Of a stretch of 11,108 nucleotides of DNA, positions 1-6,643 are shown piece by piece. The DNA comes from Pyrinomonadaceae bacterium (GTDB taxonomy: Bacteria > Acidobacteriota > Blastocatellia > Pyrinomonadales > Pyrinomonadaceae): assembly GCA_025937955.1 (NCBI GenBank), contig JAICQI010000118.1, positions 1 to 11,108 on the forward strand, read 5' to 3'. The notes under the pieces were generated by a model. It saw only the letters and a list, made by a program, of their open reading frames with translations. It was not told the DNA's origin and searched no databases. Numbering within the stretch: position 1 is the first letter of the stretch; every line of letters begins with the position of its first letter. A program made the position numbers and the translations under genes.

Positions 1-874
1 CGCTTCCCTTCCCACCATCCAGTTGGCCAATCCCGATCCGCGGATCGGTCACAAGATCGACGGTAAGTACGAGCTCGTGGCGCGTCTCGGCGAAGGCGGA
101 ATGAGCGTGGTCTATCGAGCGCGACGTGTTCACATCGGCGACGATGTGGCGGTAAAGATCCTCACCGGCAAATTCGTTAAAGACGATGCGGCGCTGGCGC
201 GCTTTCGCCGGGAGGCACGTGCGGCAGCGATGCTGCGTCACCCAAATGTGATCACTATTCATGACTTCGGCGAGACTGAAGACGTTCATGCACCGGCCTA
301 TATCGTGATGGAGTTTGTCAGAGGAACGCCGCTGCGCGAGCTGTTGCGCAATGAGAACCGCTTCTCGGTTGAGCGCGGCGTGCGCTTGATGCGCGGGATC
401 TGCGCGGGAGTTGGTTCGGCGCATCGTCAAGGGGTGGTCCATCGCGATCTCAAGCCGGAGAACATTCTCGTCGTCGCGCCTGATGATGATTTCGAAGTTG
501 AGAGCGTCAGGGTGGTCGATTTTGGGTTGGCTAAACTTCTGGCTGACGCGGGCGCCGCAGCGATCGGTGCGGTGGTGGGAACGCCTTATTACATGTCGCC
601 GGAGCAGTGTCTGGGTGAGCCTTTAGACGCACGTTCGGATGTTTACAGTCTGGGCGCGATGTTCTACGAAATGCTCTCCGGAAAGCGTCCGTTTGATGAG
701 ACGACAGTGTCGGGCGTTATCAACAGGCACCTGTCCGAACCGCCACCGCCGTTTGCTGAGTCACTTCGGATCCCGCGAAGAATCTCAATCGGAATCATGC
801 ACGCGCTCGCGAAAGATCCGGATGACAGGCCACAGACTGCGACGGAACTGGCGCGGCAAATGCAGTTGGTTTAG
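1..874 (+). CDS. Serine/threonine protein kinase (5' end outside window)
   Basis: This is a Hanks-type (PknB-like) kinase that should phosphorylate Ser/Thr of unknown partners in the cytoplasm. Counting from the TTG at 23, the glycine-rich loop LGEGGMSVVY is at residues 22-31, the ATP-binding Lys in VAVK is 45, the αC Glu is 64, HRDLKPEN is 140-147, DFG is 166-168, the GTPYYMSPE activation segment is 186-194, and the late Arg of the fold is 269. All catalytic residues are present. The protein ends directly after the kinase fold, with no transmembrane helix or sensor domain, unlike many acidobacterial kinases. The frame is open to base 2 upstream of the TTG and no ribosome binding site is visible, so the true start is probably outside the window and an N-terminal extension is possible. 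The family is certain; the substrate and the start are not. Confidence 0.93.
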   Translation, partial: ASLPTIQLANPDPRIGHKIDGKYELVARLGEGGMSVVYRARRVHIGDDVAVKILTGKFVKDDAALARFRREARAAAMLRHPNVITIHDFGETEDVHAPAYIVMEFVRGTPLRELLRNENRFSVERGVRLMRGICAGVGSAHRQGVVHRDLKPENILVVAPDDDFEVESVRVVDFGLAKLLADAGAAAIGAVVGTPYYMSPEQCLGEPLDARSDVYSLGAMFYEMLSGKRPFDETTVSGVINRHLSEPPPPFAESLRIPRRISIGIMHALAKDPDDRPQTATELARQMQLV

Positions 875-907
875 GCCGCAGATGAACGCGGATTAAATAC
901 GGATTTA
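875..907. repeat. Short degenerate tandem repeat between convergent stop codons
   Basis: The 30 bases between the kinase stop and the end of the convergent gene hold three degenerate ~10-bp units: GCAGATGAAC (878-887), GCGGATTAAA (888-897) and TACGGATTTA (898-907). The last unit supplies the stop codon of the minus-strand gene. No clear terminator hairpin is visible here. Short tandem units like this are seen between genes in several environmental phyla; their role is unknown. Confidence 0.4.
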
Positions 908-1435
908 GTTTTTTAAGCGGGTGTCAGTTGCGATCCAGTTGAGTTCCCAGGTTTTGCCGCCGTCGTCCGAGAAGGATTGCTCGAAGCGATATTGGTCGGG
1001 CGTGATTTTAATGATCACGAAGCGAACGAGTATCGCCCTGCCGTTATAAGTGTCCTGGTTGTAAAACTCGCCGCGTCCGTCTTTGAACTCGCCGATTGAA
1101 GGCGTTGTCAATGTGCCGCTGTTGATGTTGGCATAGTTCAGACTCCACTGCCGTGACTGCGGGTTGTAAAGACGCAGGCTCAATCCTTCTAAACGGCCCG
1201 CTGGACCATCAACTTTCAACTCGACCAGATTCGCGCGCCCATCCAAAACCTTACTCACGACTGACGTGCCCTCGTACTCAACCCACGTGGTCGAGCCACT
1301 CAAAGGACGCTGTAAACGGCGCAAGTTCGTCTTCCACGTTCCGATTTCAAAATCAAAATCGTGCTGTCCGTCGCGTTGTGCGAGTACTGGAAACGAGCAA
1401 ATTCCGATGAGCAAGAGCGGAAGAAAGTATTTCAT
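905..1435 (-). CDS. Exported DUF1579-like small protein
   Basis: This is a 176-residue protein of unknown function. Residues 1-19 form a typical Sec signal peptide (MKYF, then a hydrophobic stretch, ending PVLA before QRDG), so the mature protein is probably periplasmic or extracellular; there is no lipobox. The motif HDFDFEIGTWK at 25-35, followed by alternating β-strand-like segments and a late FSDDGGKTWELNW stretch, resembles the DUF1579-type, calycin-like β-barrel proteins common in Acidobacteriota and Bacteroidota. No catalytic residues can be assigned. It lies 54 nt downstream of the regulator gene on the same strand, with a hairpin and a candidate promoter between them, so it may be transcribed on its own. 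No Shine-Dalgarno sequence precedes the ATG. The gene is well supported; the family is a moderate call from motif resemblance. Confidence 0.82.
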   Translation of the reverse strand: MKYFLPLLLIGICSFPVLAQRDGQHDFDFEIGTWKTNLRRLQRPLSGSTTWVEYEGTSVVSKVLDGRANLVELKVDGPAGRLEGLSLRLYNPQSRQWSLNYANINSGTLTTPSIGEFKDGRGEFYNQDTYNGRAILVRFVIIKITPDQYRFEQSFSDDGGKTWELNWIATDTRLKN

Positions 1436-1441
1436 CCGGCC

Positions 1442-1471
1442 AAATTAGGCGTCACACGAGGTTCAGGTCAA
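1442..1471 (-). promoter_or_regulatory. Candidate promoter giving a near-leaderless transcript
   Basis: On the minus strand TTGACC (1466-1471) is followed after 18 nt by TAATTT (1442-1447). A start about 7 nt after the -10 box would fall near the A of the ATG at 1435. This fits the lack of a Shine-Dalgarno sequence before that gene. It is seen by eye only. Confidence 0.3.
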
Positions 1472-1473
1472 GA

Positions 1474-1491
1474 AGTTACCTCGGGGTAACT
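1474..1491 (-). terminator. Perfect 7-bp hairpin over the regulator stop codon
   Basis: AGTTACC (1474-1480) and GGTAACT (1485-1491) form a perfect stem with a 4-base loop, overlapping the TAG at 1490-1492. The stem is not very GC-rich and is followed on the minus strand only by TCTT, so it would be a weak intrinsic terminator. It may instead slow decay or separate the regulator from the next gene. Confidence 0.35.
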
Positions 1492-3367
1492 ACTGCGGTA
1501 GGCCGACGCGACGAACCAGATCGGCGTAGCGTGGATCTGAGCGAAGCGGATCGATGATGGGAAACACTTTGAGATACGCGAGATAGTTCGAACGTTCCTG
1601 GTAGGCTTTCTCCAACCAGACAAACGCCTGCTCTTTGTCTCCGAGACCGATGTAGACGTTCACCAGCGCTGCGGGCGTGACGTAGCGGGTTTTGTTGAGT
1701 GCGAGCAACTCGTTCAGGATCTTCAGCGCGTCAGCTTTCCTTCCCGCGAGACCATAAGCCAATCCAAGCATCCCGAGCGCGCCGGGAGATCGCTCGGATA
1801 ACTCAACCGCCTTCGCAGCCGCAGCGATTGCTTCCTCAAATTGCTTGTTTGCAGCGTAAGTATGACCGAGGAACCAGTAAGCCTGGTAATGGCTCGGATC
1901 CATCGCGATCACGCCGCGAAGTTGCTCGATGGCTTCGTTATAACGACGCGCGTTCTCGAGCAGAAAACCTCTTTGCGCGCTGATGGAAAGTGAAAACGGA
2001 TCCAACTCACGCGCTCTATTCGACGCCGCGATCGACTCATCAACACGCCCGCGCGACATCAGATAACTTGCGTAAAAGTTGTATGCGTTGGCGTAGCTCG
2101 GATTGAGCTCGATGGCGCGTTTGAAGTCCTGCTCGGCTGCGGGCCAGTCCCAGTTGTAATGCTTAACGAAGCCTAAGGCTGTGTGTGCTTCGGCGTGTGC
2201 GCCATCGAGCGCGAGCGCTTTCGTTGCGGCTTCTTCCGCGCGACGCCTGCCCTCGGCGGGTGGCAGCGCGCCAACCTGGACCACGCTCAGTGCGTTATAA
2301 CAATCGGCGAGACCCACGTACGCCGCTGCGTAATTCGGATCTTCCTTAATCGCATTCTCAAAGAGCTTGATGGCCTTGTTGAGATTCTCTTCCGTACGTT
2401 TGTTCCAGTAGAGATAACGGCCCTGAAGATAGTCGTCGAAAGCTTTCGGCTTAACAGGGTGCGGCGACGTCATGCGCGCTCGTACGTCAGGCGTCATTTG
2501 AATCTGCACCTGGCGAGCGATCGCCTGCGCAATCTCACTCTGCAAATCCAACACATCGCGCATGCCGCGATTGTAATCTCCCACCCACAGGTGACGATCG
2601 GTTGGAGCGTGAATCAGCTGTGCGCGAATCAGCACACGGTCGCCCGAACGTTGCACCGTTCCTTCGACGACGGCGTCCACATTGATCTCCCGCGCGATCT
2701 CCGGAAGCGACTTCTTCGTTTTTTTGTAGTGCATCGAAGAAGTACGCGAGATCACGTGCAAGCTGCCGATCCTGGCGAGGTCGCCGATGAGGGCGTCGGT
2801 CATGCCGTCGGCGAAGTATTCCTCGGCAGGGTCGCCGGAGAGATTCTCCAACGGCAAGACCATGATCGAGGAGATCGCGACTGGTCGTGGCTTCTCTCTT
2901 TTGTAAAACGCATACACCAAAGCCGCAACGACCAAAGGGACGAGAATCAGCAACAAATATCGAAATACTCTCGCGGGTCGAATAGCTGGGCGCGCAACTA
3001 TCGCAGGTTCTTGCTTTGCTTCTTCGCGCCTTTGCGCTTCAACCTTTTGAACCTCCGCCACAAACCGGTAACCAAGCCCCGGTATCGTCGCGATGTACTG
3101 GCTTTCCTGACGACTGTCTCCCAGCGACTTTCGCAACGCAGTAATGTTCTGGTTAAGGTTGTTCTCTTCGACCACCGTGCCTGGCCAAACCTTTGCGAAC
3201 AACTCACCCTTCTCAACCGTCCGGCCACGCTCCTCGACCAGCACGAGCAGGAGATCAAACGCCTTCGGAGTCAGTCGGATCGGCTCGCCATCCCGCATCA
3301 ACCGGCGCTTCAGCGGGTCGAGTCGAAATGGCCCAAACTCATAAAAGTGCTTATTTTCCTCAGACAT
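1490..3367 (-). CDS. CadC/OmpR-type winged-helix regulator with TM helix and TPR repeats
   Basis: This 625-residue protein is built from a DNA-binding head, a membrane anchor and a large outer part. Residues about 8-104 are an OmpR/PhoB-type winged helix (FGPFRLDP, LTPKAFDLLLVL, KVWP, NNLNQNITALRKSLGD, IATIPGLGYRF). After a charged linker, residues about 136-154 form one transmembrane helix (RYLLLILVPLVVAALVYAF). Residues about 165-295 match the region that precedes TPRs in such regulators (VLPLENLSGDPAEEYFADGMTD, then VDAVVEGTVQRSGDRV, then HLWVGDY). From about 310 to 620 come several TPR-type helix pairs with signatures such as DPNYAAAYVGLADCY and NPSYANAYNFYASYL. The topology resembles CadC, a one-component sensor with no phospho-acceptor domain. 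The ligand or partner is unknown. The start is the ATG with GAAAGCGA upstream. It is divergent from the haloperoxidase-like gene, a plausible target along with itself. Confidence 0.92.
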   Translation of the reverse strand: MSEENKHFYEFGPFRLDPLKRRLMRDGEPIRLTPKAFDLLLVLVEERGRTVEKGELFAKVWPGTVVEENNLNQNITALRKSLGDSRQESQYIATIPGLGYRFVAEVQKVEAQRREEAKQEPAIVARPAIRPARVFRYLLLILVPLVVAALVYAFYKREKPRPVAISSIMVLPLENLSGDPAEEYFADGMTDALIGDLARIGSLHVISRTSSMHYKKTKKSLPEIAREINVDAVVEGTVQRSGDRVLIRAQLIHAPTDRHLWVGDYNRGMRDVLDLQSEIAQAIARQVQIQMTPDVRARMTSPHPVKPKAFDDYLQGRYLYWNKRTEENLNKAIKLFENAIKEDPNYAAAYVGLADCYNALSVVQVGALPPAEGRRRAEEAATKALALDGAHAEAHTALGFVKHYNWDWPAAEQDFKRAIELNPSYANAYNFYASYLMSRGRVDESIAASNRARELDPFSLSISAQRGFLLENARRYNEAIEQLRGVIAMDPSHYQAYWFLGHTYAANKQFEEAIAAAAKAVELSERSPGALGMLGLAYGLAGRKADALKILNELLALNKTRYVTPAALVNVYIGLGDKEQAFVWLEKAYQERSNYLAYLKVFPIIDPLRSDPRYADLVRRVGLPQ

Positions 3368-3372
3368 TTCGC

Positions 3373-3412
3373 TTTCAGAAACTCTTTCAGAAAAAATCAG
3401 CGAAGGTTTCAG
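3373..3412. promoter_or_regulatory. Helically phased TCAG repeats, candidate operator
   Basis: Four copies of (T/A)(T/A)TCAG end at 3378, 3390, 3400 and 3412: TTTCAG, TTTCAG, AATCAG and TTTCAG, at steps of 12, 10 and 12 bases. Direct repeats of 10-12 bp are how OmpR/PhoB-type winged helices usually bind DNA, and these lie 6-45 bases upstream of just such a regulator's ATG. Autoregulation is therefore plausible. The copies sit close to the start codon, which fits repression better than activation of the regulator gene. Confidence 0.35.
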
Positions 3413-3517
3413 TAGTTCCCGTGCCCTTCCAATTTACTTTCCCCGCGTTGAGCGGATGAGATTCACCGAGCTTGAAAGACGCTCATTCTAACGCTGGATA
3501 ATTGACGGAAGGAAACG

Positions 3518-4819
3518 ATGATGAACCCTAAACTACTTCTCAAAGGCTTTCTTGTTTTGGCAATTCTAATTTGCACCCAGACACACGTGTGGGCGCTCAA
3601 CAACCATCAGCCCGCGATGCAGGAGGAAGTGATCCTGCAGTGGAACCGTGTGTTGATGGAAACCATTCTGACGCCGGGTCAGCATCCGGCGACTATCATG
3701 CCCGTGCGCAGCTACTCCATCATGCATGCCGCGATGTTTGACGCGGTGAATTCGATCGATGGTAGTCACACTCCGTATCTGACCGACGTGCCGGGCTCGC
3801 AAAATGCTTCGGTTCAAGCTGCAGCCGCGCAGGCCGCTCGAGATGTTTTAGTGGGACTGTACCCGACGCGAATTGCGGTTTTCGATGCTGAGCTGGCGGT
3901 GTCACTTCAAGGCATCGAGGAATACCGCGCCCAGCAAGGCATCCGCGTCGGACAGATTGTTGCCGAACGAATTTTGGCTGTTCGAGCAACTGACGGTTGG
4001 AACGCGCCGCCGCCGGCTTACGTTCTCCCGGCAACGCCAGGCAACTGGCAGCCTGTGCCCCCTGCAAACGCTGCGGCGACGTTTACGCACTATCCGTCGG
4101 TGTTGCCGTTTGCGATCACTTCGCCGGGACAGTTTGCTCCTGGTCCACCGCCATCGCTGACGAGCGCGCAATACGCGGCGGACTTAAACGAAGTGAAGGA
4201 GATCGGCTCGGCTAGCAGTGTTACGCGCACAGCCGATCAAACGCAGGTTGCGCGGCTCTGGGCCAACGTTGGCACGCCAACCAACTTTCTTTTCGTCTGG
4301 AACAACGTTGCGCGTACGGTCTCGGAGGCTCGCAGCTTATCGACGGTCGAACGAGCGCGTTTGTTTGCACTGACGAACATCGCGCTTCACGATGCGTTGC
4401 AGGTGACGTTTGCCAGCAAGTTTCATTACGGGCTGTGGCGGCCGCTGACTGCGATTCGTCGTGCTGATGAAGACGGCAACACGAATACTGTCTCGGATCC
4501 GGAGTGGCTGTCGTTAATTCCGAGCCCGCCGTATCCATCGTATGCGGGAAACATGTCGGCGATCGGCACTTCGCAATCGACGATACTGGCGCAATTTTTC
4601 GGGCGCGACGACATCAGCTTCCAACATACGTGGGCCGGCGCGGGCGGCGCAACGCGCTCGTACGCGGGCTTCAGTGTGATGGCTGATGAACAAGCGCGGG
4701 CGCGCGTCTACGGAGGCATTCACTTCACGTTTGACAACGTGGCGGGTCAATCCGTGGGACGTAACGTCGCGAACTACATCTTCTCAAACGTCATGCGCCC
4801 ACGCCAGTGCGTGCGATAA
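3518..4819 (+). CDS. Exported vanadium haloperoxidase/PAP2-superfamily protein
   Basis: This is a 433-residue α-helical protein related to vanadium-dependent haloperoxidases and PAP2 acid phosphatases. A hydrophobic signal segment covers about residues 5-26 (LLLKGFLVLAILICTQTHVWA), predicting export. The family landmarks are RSYSIMHAAMFDAVNSI (about 64-80), NIALHDALQ (287-295), K301 and R308 in KFHYGLWRP (the Lys-x6-Arg vanadate ligands), PPYPSYAGNM at 337-346, and R396/H402 in RVYGGIH (the Arg-x5-His pair holding the axial His). In classical enzymes the PPYPSY-like stretch leads into Ser-Gly-His; here the aligned triplet is Gly-Asn-Met, so two ligands and the acid-base His appear replaced. 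Halide oxidation is therefore doubtful even though the axial His is kept. GGAAGG lies 5 nt before ATG 3518 and 8 nt before a second ATG at 3521, so either may be used. The fold is a confident call, the activity is not. Confidence 0.87.
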   Translation: MMNPKLLLKGFLVLAILICTQTHVWALNNHQPAMQEEVILQWNRVLMETILTPGQHPATIMPVRSYSIMHAAMFDAVNSIDGSHTPYLTDVPGSQNASVQAAAAQAARDVLVGLYPTRIAVFDAELAVSLQGIEEYRAQQGIRVGQIVAERILAVRATDGWNAPPPAYVLPATPGNWQPVPPANAAATFTHYPSVLPFAITSPGQFAPGPPPSLTSAQYAADLNEVKEIGSASSVTRTADQTQVARLWANVGTPTNFLFVWNNVARTVSEARSLSTVERARLFALTNIALHDALQVTFASKFHYGLWRPLTAIRRADEDGNTNTVSDPEWLSLIPSPPYPSYAGNMSAIGTSQSTILAQFFGRDDISFQHTWAGAGGATRSYAGFSVMADEQARARVYGGIHFTFDNVAGQSVGRNVANYIFSNVMRPRQCVR

Positions 4820-4855
4820 CCGAAGCTTAGACCCCGCCAAGCACAACGCATCTAC

Positions 4856-5076
4856 GCTGCTCAGAGCCCGCGACGCGAGCGACGGGATAAAGCCTGGGGC
4901 GCAAGCCCCAGGTAACCGCACAAACAAGCAAGCCCGAGCCCGCGAAGCGGGCGGCAGCCCACCCAATAACAGGCTGCCGCCCGCTCCGCGGGCTCAATTC
5001 TCTTTTTGAATATTCTTTTCCTGGGGCTTGCGCCCCAGGCTTTATGCCTTCGCCCGCTTCGCGGGCTCTAAGCAGC
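4856..5076. repeat. 221-bp nested inverted repeat (REP/MITE-like palindromic element)
   Basis: The element is nearly mirror-symmetric. Outer arms at 4856-4912 and 5020-5076 are 57 bp each and inverted, with 5 mismatches by hand alignment. Inner arms at 4936-4959 and 4972-4995 are 24 bp each, with 1 mismatch and a 12-base loop. The spacers between arms are 23 and 24 bases. It is composed of two kinds of unit: GAGCCCGCGAAGCGGGCG in four copies (two in each orientation), and a hairpin CCTGGGGC-GCAA-GCCCCAGG in two copies. There is no open reading frame and no clear target-site duplication. It lies between the convergent haloperoxidase-like and xylulokinase genes. It resembles composite REP/BIME-type elements; whether it is mobile cannot be told from a single copy. 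Confidence 0.85.
4936..5007 (+). terminator. Long hairpin followed by a T-run, likely terminator
   Basis: On the plus strand the inner 24-bp stem (4936-4959 with 4972-4995) is followed by AATTCTCTTTTT (4996-5007). This has the form of an intrinsic terminator for the haloperoxidase-like gene, which ends about 120 nt upstream. The minus-strand side has no comparable T-run directly after its stems, but the GC-rich hairpins could still stop or stabilise xylulokinase transcripts. Confidence 0.5.
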
Positions 5077-5090
5077 CTTCGCGGGCCGCG

Positions 5091-6590
5091 TTAATTGATG
5101 GACGCCAGGGCGTGGAAGGTGGGTCTAAGCATAGGATAGAGATTGCGATAGTGCTGGTAGACCACTTGATAGGTCGCGACGCTTTGCGCGTCTGGAGCAA
5201 TGCGATCGCTGACGGAGATCGTTTGGGCGCACGCGGCGTCGACGTTGGACCACATTCCTGCGGCAACGCCTGCGAGCAATGCAGCTCCATAGGCCGCGCC
5301 CTCGGTCGTGTTGACCGTGACAAGCTCGGCTCCGAGTACGTCGGCAAGTATCTGCCGCCAGAGGGAACTCTTCGCGCCGCCACCGGATAATCGAACCTGA
5401 TCGATTGCGCCCAGACCTGCCTCTTTCATCAGGCAGAAGATGTCTTTGAGACCAAACGCTACGCCTTCGAGCACCGATCGAGTCAGGTGAGGTTGATCGT
5501 GGCGCGCAGTCAACCCGATCCAGGCGCCGCGCGCTAAGGGATCGGGATGCGGTGTTCGTTCGCCACTCAGGTACGGCAGGAATATTAAACCTTCGCTGCC
5601 CGCAGGAACCTGAGCCGCTTCGCCAACAAGCTCAGCGAAACTTTTATCGCGCGCGAGCTTATCGTGATACCACTGTAGACTCCCCGCAGCGCTGAGCATC
5701 ACTCCCATCAAATGCCAGCGACCCGCGACTGCGTGACAAAACGCATGCAGACGTCCCTGCGGCTCGATCAACGGCGACTCTGTTGCCGCAAACACAACCC
5801 CGGAAGTGCCAAGCGTCACAGCCATCGTGCCCGGACGCACAACGCCAACACCGATCGCCTGCGCCGACTGATCTCCGCCTCCCGCAACCACGGGAGTTCC
5901 AGTACGCAAACCAGTCTGCTCTGCTGCCTCGGCGCTTACGTGACTCGTGATCTCGTGGCCTTCAAACGTTGGCGGCAGCCAGTCAGCGTCGATATGCAGC
6001 GCATCCAGTATTTCCGACGACCAGCTACGCTTGCGCAGATCGAAGAGCATCGTGCCCGAGCCATCCGCTTTGTCCATCGCGAGCGCGCCGGTGAGTTTGT
6101 AGCGAATATAGTCTTTGGGAAGCAGGACGTGACGGATGCGGCGATAGACGTCCGGTTCGTGCGTCTCCAGCCAAAGAATCTTCGGCGCCGTGAAACCGGT
6201 TAACGCATCGTTGCCCGTGATCTGGACCAATCGTTCGAGACTGACACGCGCGCGAATTTCATCACACTCGGCCCCGCATCTTTGATCGTTCCACAAGATT
6301 GCGGGTCGAAGAACATGACGCTCCTGGTCCAACACGACGAGCCCGTGCATCTGTCCGGTCAAGCCGATCGCAGCCACGCTGTCGCCCGAGACGTTCGCAT
6401 CAGCAAGCGCCTGACGGATACTATTTGCAGTGGCTTCCCACCACTCGTGTGGTTCCTGTTCAGACCAGAGTGGAAAAGGTGTTGAGAGATTGAGTGGCGT
6501 TGTCGCGCTGCTGATCACGCGTCCTTCCGGATCGATGAGCAGCGCTTTGGCCCCGGTCGTCGAGAGATCTATTCCAAGCAGGAGTGTCAT
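5091..6590 (-). CDS. xylB: Xylulokinase (FGGY family)
   Basis: It phosphorylates D-xylulose to xylulose 5-phosphate in the cytoplasm, feeding the pentose phosphate pathway. The protein is 499 residues from the ATG at 6590, close to the usual xylulokinase length. An upstream in-frame TTG would add three residues and is less likely. Motifs in order are the N-terminal ATPase loop GIDLSTTGAKALLID (6-20), MHGLV (81-85) and ILWNDQR (98-104), both characteristic of xylulokinases, GGGDQSA with the catalytic Asp at 240, GTSGVV (261-266), YLSGERTPHPDP (340-351), and the C-terminal nucleotide-binding LSGGGAKS (401-408). Nothing essential appears missing. It is the last gene of the minus-strand operon, 52 nt behind the APS/PAPS enzyme, and ends 14 bases from the palindromic element. 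No xylose isomerase is in the window. Related FGGY sugars cannot be fully excluded. Confidence 0.93.
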   Translation of the reverse strand: MTLLLGIDLSTTGAKALLIDPEGRVISSATTPLNLSTPFPLWSEQEPHEWWEATANSIRQALADANVSGDSVAAIGLTGQMHGLVVLDQERHVLRPAILWNDQRCGAECDEIRARVSLERLVQITGNDALTGFTAPKILWLETHEPDVYRRIRHVLLPKDYIRYKLTGALAMDKADGSGTMLFDLRKRSWSSEILDALHIDADWLPPTFEGHEITSHVSAEAAEQTGLRTGTPVVAGGGDQSAQAIGVGVVRPGTMAVTLGTSGVVFAATESPLIEPQGRLHAFCHAVAGRWHLMGVMLSAAGSLQWYHDKLARDKSFAELVGEAAQVPAGSEGLIFLPYLSGERTPHPDPLARGAWIGLTARHDQPHLTRSVLEGVAFGLKDIFCLMKEAGLGAIDQVRLSGGGAKSSLWRQILADVLGAELVTVNTTEGAAYGAALLAGVAAGMWSNVDAACAQTISVSDRIAPDAQSVATYQVVYQHYRNLYPMLRPTFHALASIN

Positions 6591-6594
6591 TCGC

Positions 6595-6643
6595 CACAAA
6601 AAAGCACAAAAGGCACAAAAAAGCCAGTTGTGTCTTTGTGTTT
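6595..6643. repeat. Tandem CACAAAAAAG repeat with inverted partner in the sat-xylB gap
   Basis: Three tandem units, CACAAAAAAG (6595-6604), CACAAAAGG (6605-6613) and CACAAAAAAG (6614-6623), fill most of the 52-nt gap. GTGTCTTTGTGTTT (6630-6643) is an inverted, diverged copy, so a weak hairpin can form. It lies directly upstream of the xylulokinase ATG and leaves that gene without a recognisable Shine-Dalgarno sequence. Confidence 0.55.

Noticed and set aside
2183..3415. Long plus-strand open frame of 410 codons opposite the regulator
   Set aside because: It lies wholly antisense to a gene with clear winged-helix and TPR domains, and its product shows no recognisable domain and is rich in Arg and His, as expected of a shadow frame.
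3472..3502. TTGAAA-19-GATAAT as a promoter for the haloperoxidase-like gene
   Set aside because: The spacing is long and the expected start would fall inside the GGAAGG ribosome binding site, so it was not listed.
6588..6599. TTG at 6599 as start of xylulokinase
   Set aside because: It adds only Met-Trp-Arg before a good ATG, and FGGY kinases usually begin right at the GIDLSTT strand.
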